Of a stretch of 64,000 bases of DNA, positions 33,116 through 45,800 are shown piece by piece. Source of the DNA: Ischnura elegans (Eukaryota; Arthropoda; Insecta; Odonata; Coenagrionidae); assembly GCF_921293095.1 (NCBI RefSeq), contig NC_060246.1, positions 136,958,198-137,022,197 of the forward strand. The letters are read 5' to 3'. Position numbers and translations under genes: made by a program. The notes beneath the pieces are model-generated. The model made no database searches. It was not told the DNA's origin and saw only the letters and a list, made by a program, of their open reading frames with translations. Each line of letters opens with the position of its first letter. Position 1 is the first letter of the stretch.

Positions 33116-34517
33116 TTTGAATCCGCATCCTCTTTTCTTATGTATTGTGACAAGAATATAAAAAATTAAAGTATGTCGTAAATTGTTTAAAAAAATTTAA
33201 TTGAAAACTCTGTAAGTACATATGTACGTATTTACGTACAACATTACATGAAAATATGTAATAAGTTATTCAATGAATTACATATACTTGATTGTTTTAT
33301 AGCAAATTTATTTTTAAAATTATTTTAATCCAATCCTCTCTTTCTTTCTATTATAAATATGTTAATAGGTATTATTTATTCCCAGAATATTCCGTAGCGA
33401 ACTTAAATCGTAGGTGTCACTTGCAAAGCCGGCGCTAGACCTTTTCCACCATCGCAAAATATAAATAACACGAGAGCTGTCTGCTAAGAAAAAAAATTTG
33501 CATTTATGAAATAACTAAATTACTTACCTAAATCATATGAATGCTGATTTGTTGACATCACTTTTTAATAGCACTAGCGCGCAGTTCAATTTGCATCGCA
33601 TAATTGACCGTTTAAAAATTTTTATATGCGAAGGCGTTGCCGCGTTACTTCGTGGACGACCGGCAAATTCTTTACACCATGACCCTTTTTCTCTCTAAAA
33701 TTCCCCCGTTTACAACTTTTGTGCAAGATTTCATGTTTTAATAACGATGTTCCGAATGATGCTAGATCGCTAACGAGATAAGAAAAATATCTGCGGAAGT
33801 TTATAAAGGGCTTTGTCTTCATTTTACTGCCGCAATATTTTTTCATCGCTGCCAATGCCGAAAAATGCCACTGCTCATTAATTGTAAGTTCACCAATCCA
33901 ACCATGGCTGAGAGAATACTTCTCGTACATAACGCAATATATATTAGTACTTTTAATTGAAAAATCGTGAAGAAAATGGTCAAAATACCGCAGTGATACA
34001 GTGAATCCCCATTCGTTGCCATGCGCTACGACGATGAGCGTCCCAACCGTTACGTCACGCCCCTTTAAAAGTGGGCGGGGAAGGAAGGGAGCGGAGGGGA
34101 GATGTTGGCCACATGGCGAGACATGGGTAGGGGTGGGGAATGGCGGGTCTAGTTCTTATATGGTCTAAGATTGTGTCCTTAGACCATTTAAGTAAGTAGA
34201 CGTGCCATTCAGGCGGAACGCTGTGGCCAACATCGCACGGCGGGGAAGTGAGTGGGATGAGGGAGCGTGACGTCACGGTTGGGACTGCAGACGATATTCC
34301 GTATGCGCGCTTGAGATATTTTAACGCTCATTCGCTGCAAAGTCGCCGAAAAGTGACGATATTGGGCACGCAAAATGATTATACATTTAATAAATATATT
34401 TTTACGATGAACTAAGGCATTTTATAGCCTTGACTGTGCGCAAAAAGCTAAATAAATCAAGATGAAGCTAGAAGCGATCGTATTAAATAAATTGATTAAG
34501 AATGTCATATGTAAACA

Positions 34518-34870
34518 TGGGCGTACCCAGCGAAGGCCAGGGGGAGCAGCTGTCCCCCTAGAAGCAAAAATCGCAAAATTCTTTAAGCAAAATCAGTACT
34601 GAATTGGAACGAAAGTATTCAACAAATTTTCTTCAAACCAACGGAAAATGATATGTATTAGTATAAGTTAAGTATCTGAAATAAAACTATTTTTTCAAGG
34701 AAATGATCTCATAAACTAATAAAGCGCTGTTATAATGTTCTTCATTCATCTTTTCCATGCTAAAATGTCTCAACTTGGCTTGCCCCCCCCCCTCCTAGAA
34801 CATGGCTTCCCCCCCTAGACCATGACTTTCCTCCCCCTAGACCATACCTTTTCACCCCCTCTAGGTAAAA
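34518..34870. repeat. Nested GCGTACCCAG MITE (unit 2)
   Basis: The counterpart of the MITE in unit 1 at the equivalent position, with the same GCAGCTGTCCCCC hairpin and C-rich right part. Confidence 0.75.
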
Positions 34871-35545
34871 AGAAGGGGTCCTGGCAAGTATCTCGTAATT
34901 TTTTCCGCAAAAACCAGTTTATTGCGATCTCGGTAATCTTCAATAAAAATAATTAAACAAATCGTTTTATTTATAAGCCCAGTACAATGAAGCCTAGATT
35001 AACGTATTTACACTGAAAATACGCATTTTGAAAAATCCTACGTGAGATTAGAAAGAAGGCGTGGAGCAAAATCCCACGATATCTCACAAAGGATGAAGGG
35101 AGGGGTCCATAAAAAGGCAAAATTATTTTAGAAATATTGCTTATTACTAGTAGATTAACCTAACGGTGACATTCCTAGAAAATGAATATTAAGACTGTAC
35201 CAGCGGTCGTGTGTCATTTTTAACCCGTAATTTTAGTAACTTTGCATAGAGCAATATTCATGAAAATTGGCACACTAATATGGGGAAAGGTGCTAAGTTT
35301 TGTTGAGTTTAAGCAACATTTTACAATTTTGACCTTTTGACCCCACAATGTGGGTCCAAACCAAAAATTTTAATTTGCCTTATGTGGTTTTAATGTAAAA
35401 AATCGAGATTGAAAAATGTCTGAATTTCATTGACCAAAATGTCAATTGTTGGGTTTTCTGACGCAAGAAACCCAAAAAAAAACACTTTCATTTACGAAAA
35501 TTCAACCGTTGACCCAGTAAGGTCACCGTCAAGGTCGTAAGGGTG

Positions 35546-35960
35546 GCAAAAAGAATGGCATTCCAACAAAGGTGTCGATCCATGGATTGTATAGGGCACT
35601 CAGGTCATTGGTATTGTCCAAATACCCGTATTATTCACTAATTGACCTCCAAGGTTAATACGGAGGTCAAAGTCCATAGAGGTAAACGTCCGGCCATCGT
35701 GACACCCAGGTATCGAACCATATGTTTTGAAGGGTGCCAAAGTCGATTTTTCAGTTAATAGATCCGTATTGTTGATTTGTTGACCACCGAGGTCTCAATG
35801 GGGGTCAAAGGTCATAGAGTTAAATGTCTGGCCATCATGACAACCAACGTGTCAAACCATAGGTTTTGAAGGGTCCCAAAGTCGGTTACGCAGTTCATTC
35901 ATCCGTACAACAATTTATTTTGACCTCCGAAAGTCATAATACGGGTCAAAGGTCATAGAG
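35546..35960. repeat. Degenerate 140-bp tandem repeats, unit 2 only
   Basis: The phrase GGTCAAAG-GTCATAGAG recurs at about 35667, 35805 and 35946 (spacing 138 and 141), each followed in the complete repeats by GGCCATC-TGACA and GTTTTGAAGGGT-CCAAAGTC. Two full diverged repeats plus partial ones on either side. No coding sense seen. Confidence 0.75.
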
Positions 35961-36004
35961 ATTTTAGTCGACCGCTTTGACTTTCTGACCGCTTTTGATT
36001 CCGA

Positions 36005-36760
36005 TATTTTAAACTTCATTCGCTACTTCGATTACCAAAATTTTATCTCCCTCAATAACTTCAATAGCATTTTAAAAAAGGTGATTGTTTGTTTTTAAAC
36101 TCTAGCTAAATTTGAGGATTCTTTTTTCAAAACTCTCTTCTACAATTCTAGGCCATTAAGCCTGATATAGAAAGTAGGAATTCATGGGGTGGTATAATTT
36201 AAAAATTCCATCTACAGCTGACGAAAGAGGTAACTAGCGCGTTTTACTGTAACCAAGTATTTTCTTATACATGCGACTTCCGCATTTTCACAAAATTCGT
36301 TCAGCATTTGAAGACGCACAGTGTAATGTAGAAATATAAATATATTTTAATGACAATATTTTCCACATCTGCGGGCAACAAAACAGCAGCTGTTTGAACG
36401 GCCTTATGTATCATGTGCGCTGCAAAACCGATTTGATAACTTGTGATGTACAGACCTTAGATCTGAAGGAATGACTATAAAAAATAGAATGGAAATACAT
36501 CCTTCTGCTAATGCTAGTTTCTTTTCTTCGTTTTCATAAATTGTTTTTACTTAAAATTTCTGTATTTTGGAGGAAGATAGAGCAGTATTTAAATATCTTT
36601 TATGGTCTTGCGTCTCCAAGTGCTTCGAAATATCATACTGCCGTGAAAAATAGAAATTTATCCGTTACATTTCACACATTTGACAGAGTAATCGCGTCTG
36701 GATTTTTTTAATAAAATGAGATTCACTTCTTAGATGATCTTTGAATCCACATCCTCTTTT
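36005..36760 (-). pseudogene. Decayed hAT transposase (unit 2)
   Basis: The unit 2 counterpart of the unit 1 transposase remnant, with the same block order on the minus strand and further substitutions. Non-functional. Confidence 0.65.
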
Positions 36761-39200
36761 CTTACGTATTGTGACAAGAATATAAAAAATTAAATTATGT
36801 CGTAAATTGTTTAAAAAAATTTAATTGAAAACTCTGTAAGTACATACGTACAAAATTACATAAAAATATTTAAAAAGTTATTCAATATATTAAATATAAT
36901 TGATTGTTATAAAGCAAATTTATTTTTAAAATTATTTTAATCCAATCCTCTCTTTCTTTCTAATTATAAATATGTTAATAGGTATTATTTATTCCCAGAA
37001 TTTTCCGTAGCGTACGTAAATCGTAGGTGTCACTTGCAAAGCCGGCGCTAGACCTTTTTCCACCATCGCAAAATATATATAACACGAGAGTTGTCTGCTA
37101 AATAAAAAATTATGCATTTATGAAATAACTAAATTACTTAACTAAATAATATGAATGCTGATTTGTTGACATCCCTTTTTAGTAGCGCTAGCGCGCAGCT
37201 CAATTTGCATCGCATAATTGACCGTTTAAAAATTACTATATGCGAAGGCGTTGCCGCGTTACTTCGTGGATGACCGGCAAATTCTTTACACCATGACCCT
37301 TTTCCTCTCTAAAATTCCCCCCGTTTACAACTTTTGTACAAGATTTCATGTTTTTATAACGATGTTCCGAATGATGCTAGATCGCTAACGAGATAAGAAA
37401 AAAATCTGCGGAAGTTTACAAAGGGCTTTGTCTTCATTTTACTGCCACAATATTTTTTCGTCGCTGCCAATGCCGAAAAATGCCACTGTTCATTAATTGT
37501 AAGTTCACCAACCCAACCATGGCTGAGAGAATACTTGTCATACATAACGCAATAAATATTAGTACTTTTAATTGAAAAATCGCGAAGAAAATGGTCAAAA
37601 TACCGCAGTGATACAGTGAATCCCCATTCGTAGCCATGCGCTACGACGATGAGCGTCCCAACCGTGACGTCACGCCGCTTTAAAAGTGGGTGGGGAAGGA
37701 AGGGAGCGGAGGGGAGATGTTGGCCACACGGCGAGACATGGGTAGGGGTGGGGAATGGCGGGTCTAGTTCTTATATGGTCTAAGATTGTGTCAGATAACA
37801 ACTGACGACGACACTGCGTGAGAAAATTGAAATCCTGGAAATTTAGAAGCAAAAGAATATTAATGTTTTCATGTGCTAAAACTGAAGCTAGACCGAACTG
37901 TCGGTAAAACGTTAAAGAATGTAGGTTTCTTTATGGGAATCTGTCCAAAGTTTAGCAATATTTATGCAGTAAAGACAGTAGATGTGTCTCCTTGCTACGT
38001 TCCAAATTGGAATATTTTGCTAACTGGTCACTTTATTATAATATCGACTCAATCCGGATTGAACGTCTCCAAAATAAATTTTTCAAATTAAATAATTACG
38101 ATTTATAAATCTCTTTGTCTGATTGCAACACTTCATATATTCTTTCCCTAGTTAATTTGAAAACTCTTGCACGACCAAGGATCCTCCAACAAAGGCATAT
38201 TCCTCTACAAAATTATCAATTAATATTTAGATTGTTCTTATCTCCTTTATTAGAAACTTTTAATGGATCCCGTCATAGCTATATAAATCCTCACTTGCTT
38301 GTTTTTAATTGCCATAGAGCAAATTATGTCTTCAACTCCCAGCTATGATGAGATAAAACTAAAACTAGTCATAATAGTCCGTGAAGTCTTTAAGAAACTA
38401 GATTCTTCGAGAGAATATGTCAAAACATTCAAGAATATTCACGCATTAAAGACAGTACATATTGCTGTTATAATTTAACTAGAAAAGGCTTAGATTTCGG
38501 CTTGATTCGGCACAAGTATTGATATCTCCATGTCCTCATCTAAATGTTATGGTTATTTATGGCGAATTTTATTGTGAAATCCTGTATACAATGATTTAAT
38601 TGGTTAACATTTTGTGCATGTTTGTTATTTTCCATCATCTGTGAAGTATAATGTAAGGATACATGGTTATGGGTTAACCTGTAAATAAAGAAATGCATAA
38701 AACTGGTATAGTACAGAATATCCAATATCATTTGGCAAATAGAACATCAGAAACAACTTTCCCATCACGTCCTTCCATTACCTGCGCAATAATGTCTTCA
38801 ATCGTTGCCATATATCTGATATATTAGAGTTATTTATGAAATATTAATTATTGTATCAAGATTGCAACGGCGCGAAAGAATCGTATATGCATCGATCTTC
38901 ATTTCCTAACTCTTTTTTCTTGGCACACTAGCGCTAACCATCGTAAGTTCGGCAGTGTTAGGTACTAACGATGGTAACTCTGCACGTCTACACGACGTTT
39001 TGAGGTTACGATCGTACGGATCAACGTCCCGACGATCGTTGTGTAAACGGGGCATTATTCATTCCCATTGAAAAACTTCAACAGGAAAATTACAATCTGA
39101 ACATAATTTAGTATCTATATGCCTGGGTGCAAAATAAAAACGTCCTAAACTTGCGTGGAAATACGTTTTCTTCGCAGTGAAGTAGACCGCGCGAAACAAG

Positions 39201-41092
39201 AGCTTTGTTCGCGTCGCTGCAACTTCTGCACTTTCCTGCACCTTTCTGCCACTTTTGCGTTCGCGTCGCGGAAGTTGCAAGTGACGAACGCTGTTCGCGT
39301 CGCGGGTGCAGGTTCAAAAGGTGCAACTTTTATCTGCACCTTTTGCACCAGCTTCGGAGGTGGAGCAAAAGGTGCAACTTCAGGAATCATGGGTAATAGC
39401 AGACGAAAACAGGCGGAAAGCAAATGGCCATGATAGATAATTGGAAGGTATTTCATTTTGACGTTACTTCTTCGGAAATAAAACATCTGATATTTGAAAT
39501 ACATCTGACTGGGTGAAATATTAATAATAATAAAATTTTTCAAGTGGTTAATTAGTAAACACAAGCGAACTTATAATATATAGTCAAATGAAATGGACGT
39601 TTCTCATTAAACGTGGCGAAAGTGCTTATTCGAATGAAAAATACCTTAGTTTTAGCCTAGTAACGTATCAATAAACAATTTTCTAAAACGATTTGTTCGC
39701 GTCGTCGACTATACATTTACTATAACTCCCACGGAGGACTGATGCCAATCCAATAGCAATTTTTTAAAACGTACCGTAGGTATACATTCTTTTCTCGAGA
39801 ATGAAACAGTATCGTGAGTGGATCCATGTAGTGTTGTTAAAATGACAGCTATACCAATGTAGACAAGCACAATGAATTACTCTTCGATGAGGATGGAGTG
39901 GTATTTGTCGCTACGGTAGGTGATATTGTGATTAATAAAAATGTATTTTTTTGCCACAAATGACACTTAGAATTATGACTTCGAATAATATGACGTCTTT
40001 CACACCACCAACCTTCTCAATGAAATGCACTGATATTCCGTTAGTTCGATTCATGAATGTTAATTAATCTTTCCGCAGTATTGAACGAGTTTTTCATTAT
40101 TTTTCACCATGATTTCTATGAAATAGATGGTCGTTTACAACGATAAAAATACTATCTCAGATTCTAGATAGGGGCAAAGATTTCCTCGACGATCTTGGGA
40201 ATACAGAGGTAATACTTATATTATATACGACCCTGAGGCCATTGAACCACTTGGACCAATATGGAATGAGGCAGCCACAAATATCCTTTCATTCATATGG
40301 GCAGTATATAGGTACGAAGGAAATGCCAGACACAAAAATATTCGGACAATGCCTTCCAAATGACCAAATTTCCTTTTGTCATTACACTTAAGAATTTCAT
40401 TACGGACCACTTCGTGTTCCCGAAAAATTCGAACGAGATTAGCAAAATTGTTAGTCCCGGTGGTCACGAATCCTTTTAAAAAAGTTATCAAGTAATTTTC
40501 CCTATCTACTGGAAGTAATCGAGTAAAGAAATTAATGCGTAATAAAAATGTAATAGCCTTTAAAAAAACAACTAGCATAACTAAAAGGCGTATATGAAGT
40601 GAAAAGGCAATGTTTACATCTAAATGGTAACTTCAGCTCATTGACACCTTTCTCACACCAATTAATAAACTTAGGTCTAGGATATCGATATCAAATTTGC
40701 CATAATTGCAAAAGCTTAAAACCTTATTCTTAATAAAGGAAGACGTAGAGGCATTTGCAACGCAATGCCAATACAATCAAACAACAAACAAGCAATAAAC
40801 AAATGTGTTCAATATTAGTTCAACCAGAATCATAACAAACCCGAGTAAATCGCAACAATTACTGGAATAACACGTTATATCTATCCCGCGGCTGAACGAA
40901 AGCTGGGAAAATAACATTACAGTCTTCATAAAAATCCTCTTCGACAATGTTTATTATAATCATGTCCCGCGCCATTTTTGTTGTTACGTTGCCGTTCGCG
41001 TCGCACGAGTTGAACCTTCCTGCACCCGCCTGATTTTCATTGCACCTTCCGGTGCAGAAGGTGCAGATGGAGCAAGCGACGCGAACAAAGCT
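39201..41092. mobile_element. Element with GTTCGCGTCGC ends, just upstream of BUD31
   Basis: Inverted ends AGCTTTGTTCGCGTCGCT and its complement (18 bp perfect), with AAG on each side (39198-39200, 41093-41095) as a possible 3-bp target duplication. The word TTCGCGTCGC occurs again inside (near 39261, 39297 and 40993), among inverted copies of GGTGCAACTT and GGTGCAGAAGG. A 120-codon minus frame at 40216-40578 is not recognised. A 3-bp duplication suggests PIF/Harbinger, but this is tentative. Confidence 0.65.
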
Positions 41093-41256
41093 AAGAAATT
41101 GTGAAAAACAAGCGAGTATTCATTCGTTGCCGGACGAGAGTCAGTTGTTTATAAATTGTTTTGGTTCCGTATCCGTGTTGAAGCTCTTTGACATTAGTGG
41201 TTTTCCTTTAAGAAGTTGCTTGTGTCGATCAGAATTGCCTAGTATTTTTTATAAAA
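41093..41256 (+). promoter_or_regulatory. BUD31 promoter/5' UTR interval
   Basis: Only 164 bp separate the element end from the BUD31 start codon, so the core promoter and 5' UTR either lie here or extend into the element. No TATA box was clear. Confidence 0.4.
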
Positions 41257-41942
41257 ATGCCGAAGGTCAGGAGAAGCAAAAAGGCTCCTCCAGAAGGTTG
41301 GGAATTGATTGAGCCGACCCTAGAGGAACTGGAACAGAAAATGAGGGAGGGTGAGCATTCTTTCTCTTGAGTCTTCATGAATGTAAAGGTTTCTTTTAAC
41401 GGCCTGTTAAATCAGAAGAGAATTCTTGAGTTTTAAATTTTAATTCACAGCCGAGACAGAGCCCCATGAAGGCAAGCGGAAAGTGGAATCCCTATGGCCT
41501 ATTTTTAAAATTCACCATCAGAAGTCAAGGTATATTTACGACTTATTTTATCGGAGAAAGGCTATCAGCAGAGGTAAGAAATTTGTCTTAGATATTCGAG
41601 TAAGTCTTATCCTTTTGAAATTTTGATTCCAACTAATTCTCGTTCCAGAATTGTATGAATTTTGTCTTAGAGAAAACATCGCTGACAAAAATCTTATTGC
41701 AAAATGGAAGAAGCAAGGCTACGAAAACCTATGCTGTCTAAGGTGTATACAAACAAGAGACACTAACTTTGGTACCAGCTGCATTTGTCGTGTTCCAAAA
41801 GGAAAATTGGAAGAAGTATGTTTTTTTTATTGTGTGCTTACTTGTCATGTTGAATCAGTGTGCATTCACTTACCTTGTACTAATTTTTCAGGGAAGAATT
41901 GTCGAGTGTATACATTGTGGTTGCAGAGGTTGTTCCGGGTGA
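41257..41942 (+). CDS. BUD31: BUD31 / G10 splicing factor, 4 exons
   Basis: Exons 41257-41350, 41451-41573, 41649-41815 and 41892-41942 (TGA) join with GT-AG ends and matching phases to 144 residues, the same length as human BUD31. The protein starts [20 protein letters not shown] and keeps the very conserved [32 protein letters not shown] and [17 protein letters not shown] segments. The C-terminal half carries the cysteine set ([17 protein letters not shown]) that binds zinc in the family. BUD31 is a nuclear protein of the activated spliceosome, in the Prp19-related complex, and is close to universal in eukaryotes. Introns are short (about 75-100 bp), unlike the neighbours. Nothing odd in the coding sequence. 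Confidence 0.98.
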
Positions 41943-42111
41943 TGTTTGGAAAAATCTTATCGGATGTTTTTTTACTGGACTTCGAGTAGTTATCGGTGCC
42001 AATGGAGACTGAAAGGAGCATCACCTCTGTTCCTTAGTGGCCAAGTGAGGTGAAAAGTGATTGTAGTGGTTTCAGACTTTTACCACTGTTCTGTTTCTAT
42101 GATGTATTGCT

Positions 42112-42122
42112 GTGTAATAAAT
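42112..42122 (+). terminator. Candidate BUD31 polyadenylation signal
   Basis: GTAATAAAT about 170 bp after the stop, followed by a T-rich stretch. The nearest canonical AATAAA downstream of BUD31. Confidence 0.5.
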
Positions 42123-42840
42123 TTCTTGTTCGTCGTACAATTTTTCTTCTTTGATTTGGGTAAGAAGAAATCACTGGCTTAAAATGTTTTGAAGCGAAGT
42201 GCCGTCTTACGGTGTAATATGATGGCCAGTTCAGTACTGTCTAAGTGAATTCTTAGCTTTTTAAGATGGTTACAGCATTACTCTGTTTTTAAAGGCAATA
42301 TCTAGAAATGTTGGCATTGAGAAGTTCGAGCCTAGAAGGATTATAGAAGCTACGAGTACACTCGTACCTTTAAGTCTTGTATCTTAATTGATGTCAACAT
42401 CTTATGTAACAAATAACTGTTCGATGGCGAGAAGAATCTCCCAAGTAATTGAATAATTGCTAAAATAGAAGTGTATGAACATATACTCGATAAATAACAG
42501 TTAAAAAAGCTACAAACTTGATGAGGTGATGTGAAAATGGAATGGTGCTGAATGTCTACACTACCTCAAGAATCACTGCAGTTAACTCAAATTATTACTT
42601 AAGAATAAAATGAAATTTTCTCCTGCAACAAAATCACCAAATACAATTAAATAACGAAATTACCAAAATAATTCGGGAGGAAGTGATGTTACGTTGCAAT
42701 AGTGTGATTGGCTGATTCGTACAGAGCAACCGGAAGTCGCTTTCATATTTATCAAACCCGGTTTGCGATAGTCTTGTTTTATTCTCAGGTCGTGGACGCG
42801 ATATATTTCGTTAATTGTTTGGTATAGTTATTCCTTCAAA
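42123..42840 (+). promoter_or_regulatory. BUD31-PDAP1 intergenic region with PDAP1 promoter
   Basis: About 0.7 kb without other genes. An inverted CCAAT motif (GTGATTGGCTGATT, near 42704) lies about 130 bp before the PDAP1 start, a usual place for a promoter CCAAT box. No TATA box was picked out. Confidence 0.4.
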
Positions 42841-45800
42841 ATGCCGCGAGGTAAGGGTAACTTTTTATAAAAAAGTGTATTATTTTGTCTTGTTTGTGGT
42901 TGAAGAATGATTTTCCCTAAGAAAAATGCCACTTTAAATGTGTTCCTTTGTGACTAAAATGATACTTATTTTCTAATTATTGTTATGTCTAAGTCTTCGA
43001 CTTTGCATGATGAGAGTAAATAATGAAATTCGCGGGTCCTGAATTATTGGTAGAAATGCTAAAAATACGTATATACCTATGTTATCGATGGCCAATGTAT
43101 AATTTTATCACATCAGGGAAATTTGCGAGCCATAAGGGAAAGCATCGTCATTTTACCAATCCCGAAGAGATAGAGGAGCAGATGAAGCGAGAAGAGAAGG
43201 CAAGGGAATGGAGGGTAAGTCAAAGATTTTATAATATGCATGCCGTTTATCGCTTTATCATCAAACCTGACATACCTGATTTGTCTGTAAGAGTTGCCAC
43301 ATCGAGTATCACCAGAGAAAATAAATATTGCTTTTCAACGATAGCATGCTGTAACACCTTTAACAAAGTATATAATAACTTACAGGGCACTCTATCCTTA
43401 ATAATCATGGCTGAATGCTTGACCTCGCCCTCACAACCAATGCCTCACCGACACATTTTACTGATCTTAAACTCTTGGTTACATGCGATTCCCACCACCC
43501 CGCGTTTTCATCTTTTTTGCAATGGTGGGCAATATTTTAGATTCTATAAAAAATCATATCCCCTATTCGATTTCTAAAAAGGCGATAAAAATGAGCACTT
43601 GGAAAACATTCATTGGGCTGGATCTATGACCAATAAAACTGTCAATAGTCTTCTCAATTTTACCCCACCCTGAAAAATATAATGATAATGTTAACTCCAC
43701 AATACACCTAAATTAGCTTTGCCTGCTCTAATTGGTACTCCAAAGAATTAATTTCACATATCGAACTAAAGAATGCTTTTCACATTCAGTAAAAATAAAC
43801 TAGAAACGGATGTAACAACAATGTTTCTCTGAACAGAGGGCCTCATGCAACCAGTTAGCAAAGCGATGCTTTTGTTATTTTTTGAACATTATGGTCTTAA
43901 GTTTACCTCAACACCTGAAACCTTTTTGGGTAACTGTGATTGTATTATGCGATTCAAAGTCTTTTCTCAATTGCATTTTCCTTAATGATCAAATAGCTGA
44001 GAAACCTTTTAGTACTGCAAAACTTTTTGCTGAAACTTGGTGATTTGTGCAGTCTATCACCCTGAGGTACATCTTTCCTGTAATTTCTTCTTCCAGATTA
44101 CCTTGATTTACCTAAGGTTATCTGTAGAGGATATAGGTAATTATTGAAAATCCTTTGACAATAATGTGGTCCTTATATTATTCCATCTGTTGTGTTGGAA
44201 TGCTGCCACTCTATCCCCTGTTTACCGTACTAAGGTTACCCGTTAGTTATGGCCGTTTCCCTGACATCCTGAATCTGAGTTACGTCGTTCCAATTTACAA
44301 ATTCGAAGACAAATGTGATATATCAGTTACCGTCCAAAAGTGTTTTTATGTGTGATTATCAAATAAATGTTTTGAGGCAAATAAATTACACCATCATTAA
44401 CAATATTTAGTCGTTCTTGAAGAGCATGGTTTTCAACTGAGAGGTTTCTATACTGGAATCAACTTGTTCACATATTTCATAGGTAATGGTCTAGAGAATG
44501 GTCACCCAAGTAATGCAATACACTTTGTCTTGACAAAAGCTTTTGATCAGGTTAATGATGACATCTTGCTGCACAAGCTTGAGCTACTTGGGATTGATGG
44601 TCACATTAAGTGGTTGCTAGCAAACGACTAGTCAAATTTAAGGATATTACTTCCTTATTATTATTACTTATATTTTAAGGCAAGTATTGGAGTTCCACAA
44701 GGGTCCTACCCCAAGCCTCTGTTGTTTTTTATACTTATCAGTGATTTAAGTCTTGTGGTCTTTCCTTTACCACATCTTATGTCTGCTGATGATGCTAAAA
44801 TATTTTATAGTGCATAAGATTAATGAAATTCTGACTCTGAATGTTTCAGTATAGAAGATATCTGACTTGTGAAACTATGACTTATTGTCAATCAGCATCC
44901 AGAAGAGAAATATTATTTCCTTTCACCATAAGGTGTAAGCCATTTTATTCAATTTCTCCCTAAATGGTACTATACTCACTTTCGACCTGGTTCTCAAAGA
45001 CTAATAGTGGCATGACATCACTGTCTTTCTGAATGCTTGGTTTCATAGTATGACTTAAGGACATTGGAAATTAGCATATTTAGAACAGTTTATACTTCTT
45101 TATTTCAACCTAGACTTGATTTCAATTCGATCATACGGTCTCCCCATATTTAGAACTACATAAACCATCATGATAGAGTACGAAAGAAGTTTTCTAAGGT
45201 AGTGAATTTTATGTTGTTGTTCCCAATTTTTATGTTCTATGCAAACAAACATTTGAAATACATATTAGATTTACAGCCACTGAGAGTAACTGCCGTCCGG
45301 TCTGCTGATCATAATTTATAGCCTGCAGGCCGTGTATTACTACATAACTTATATAATAATGAGATTAACTGGCCTTCCCGTAAGTCATTATTAGTGATGT
45401 GCGAGTAGCACTTTTTGACCTCAAGTCGAGTATCGAGTTGTTGAAAACTACTCGTGAGTATCGAGTGGAGTATGGTAATTCTTGAATTAGGCAATACAGC
45501 AAAGCATGCTCCAAAATATTCTCATTTTTTTCAATCCCCTTGCAAATTTTCTATTTCGAATGCATAGCTTGATGTAAAATAATGTAAAACAATAATAGCG
45601 ATGATTGTGATAACGAGGGCCCTTGATGGTAATTAAGTCAAAATTAGGAGATGAGTGAAAGTTAATGTGTTAAACAGTTTCATTAGAACAATTGAAATGA
45701 ATTTACCTCTAGTAATGTGTCGTCAAAGTATTTATCCGAACTGCTCAGAAGACCCTCAAGAAAGATATTTGTACAGTTGTAATTAGGATTGTATGCGTAA

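Larger units (their letters stand above)
30329..34169. mobile_element. Tandem hAT-related element, unit 1
   Basis: A 3,841-bp unit. The ends CTTAGACCATTTAAG and, read inward, CTTAGACCATATAAG differ at one base. Subterminal parts also pair: TGTGGCCAACATC and GCGTGACGTCACGGTTGGGA recur in inverted orientation (left near 30373 and 30417; right near 34108 and 34040). ATTGTGTC (8 bp) flanks both sides (30321-30328, 34170-34177). It contains a decayed hAT transposase on the minus strand and a nested GCGTACCCAG MITE at about 30667. The 8-bp duplication and the transposase agree on hAT. Confidence 0.85.
34178..37784. mobile_element. Tandem hAT-related element, unit 2
   Basis: A 3,607-bp second copy in the same orientation as unit 1, with the same ends and flanked by ATTGTGTC (34170-34177 shared with unit 1; 37785-37792). 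Most of the unit aligns with unit 1 with scattered substitutions and small gaps. The part at about 35546-35975 differs: it holds degenerate 140-bp repeats where unit 1 has unrelated AT-rich sequence and an extra transposase-region stretch. Confidence 0.85.
30173..39054. mobile_element. PIF/Harbinger-like element holding a tandem hAT insert
   Basis: Ends TGCCCCGTTTACACCACGAT and, read inward from the right, TGCCCCGTTTACACAACGAT; the match continues through CGTCG and GACGTTGATC with few changes. TTA flanks both sides (30170-30172, 39055-39057). A 3-bp TTA duplication and a GCCCCGTTTACAC-type end are characteristic of PIF/Harbinger elements. Without the nested hAT pair the element would be about 1.4 kb (30173-30320 plus 37793-39054). 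No Harbinger transposase is visible in that remainder; short frames at 37873-38091 and 38115-38348 are not recognised. Confidence 0.8.

Noticed and set aside
33622-33930. 102-codon minus frame repeated at 37354-37545
   Set aside because: It lies in the tandem hAT-related units, is shortened in unit 2, and matches no family I know; likely a by-product of the repeat.
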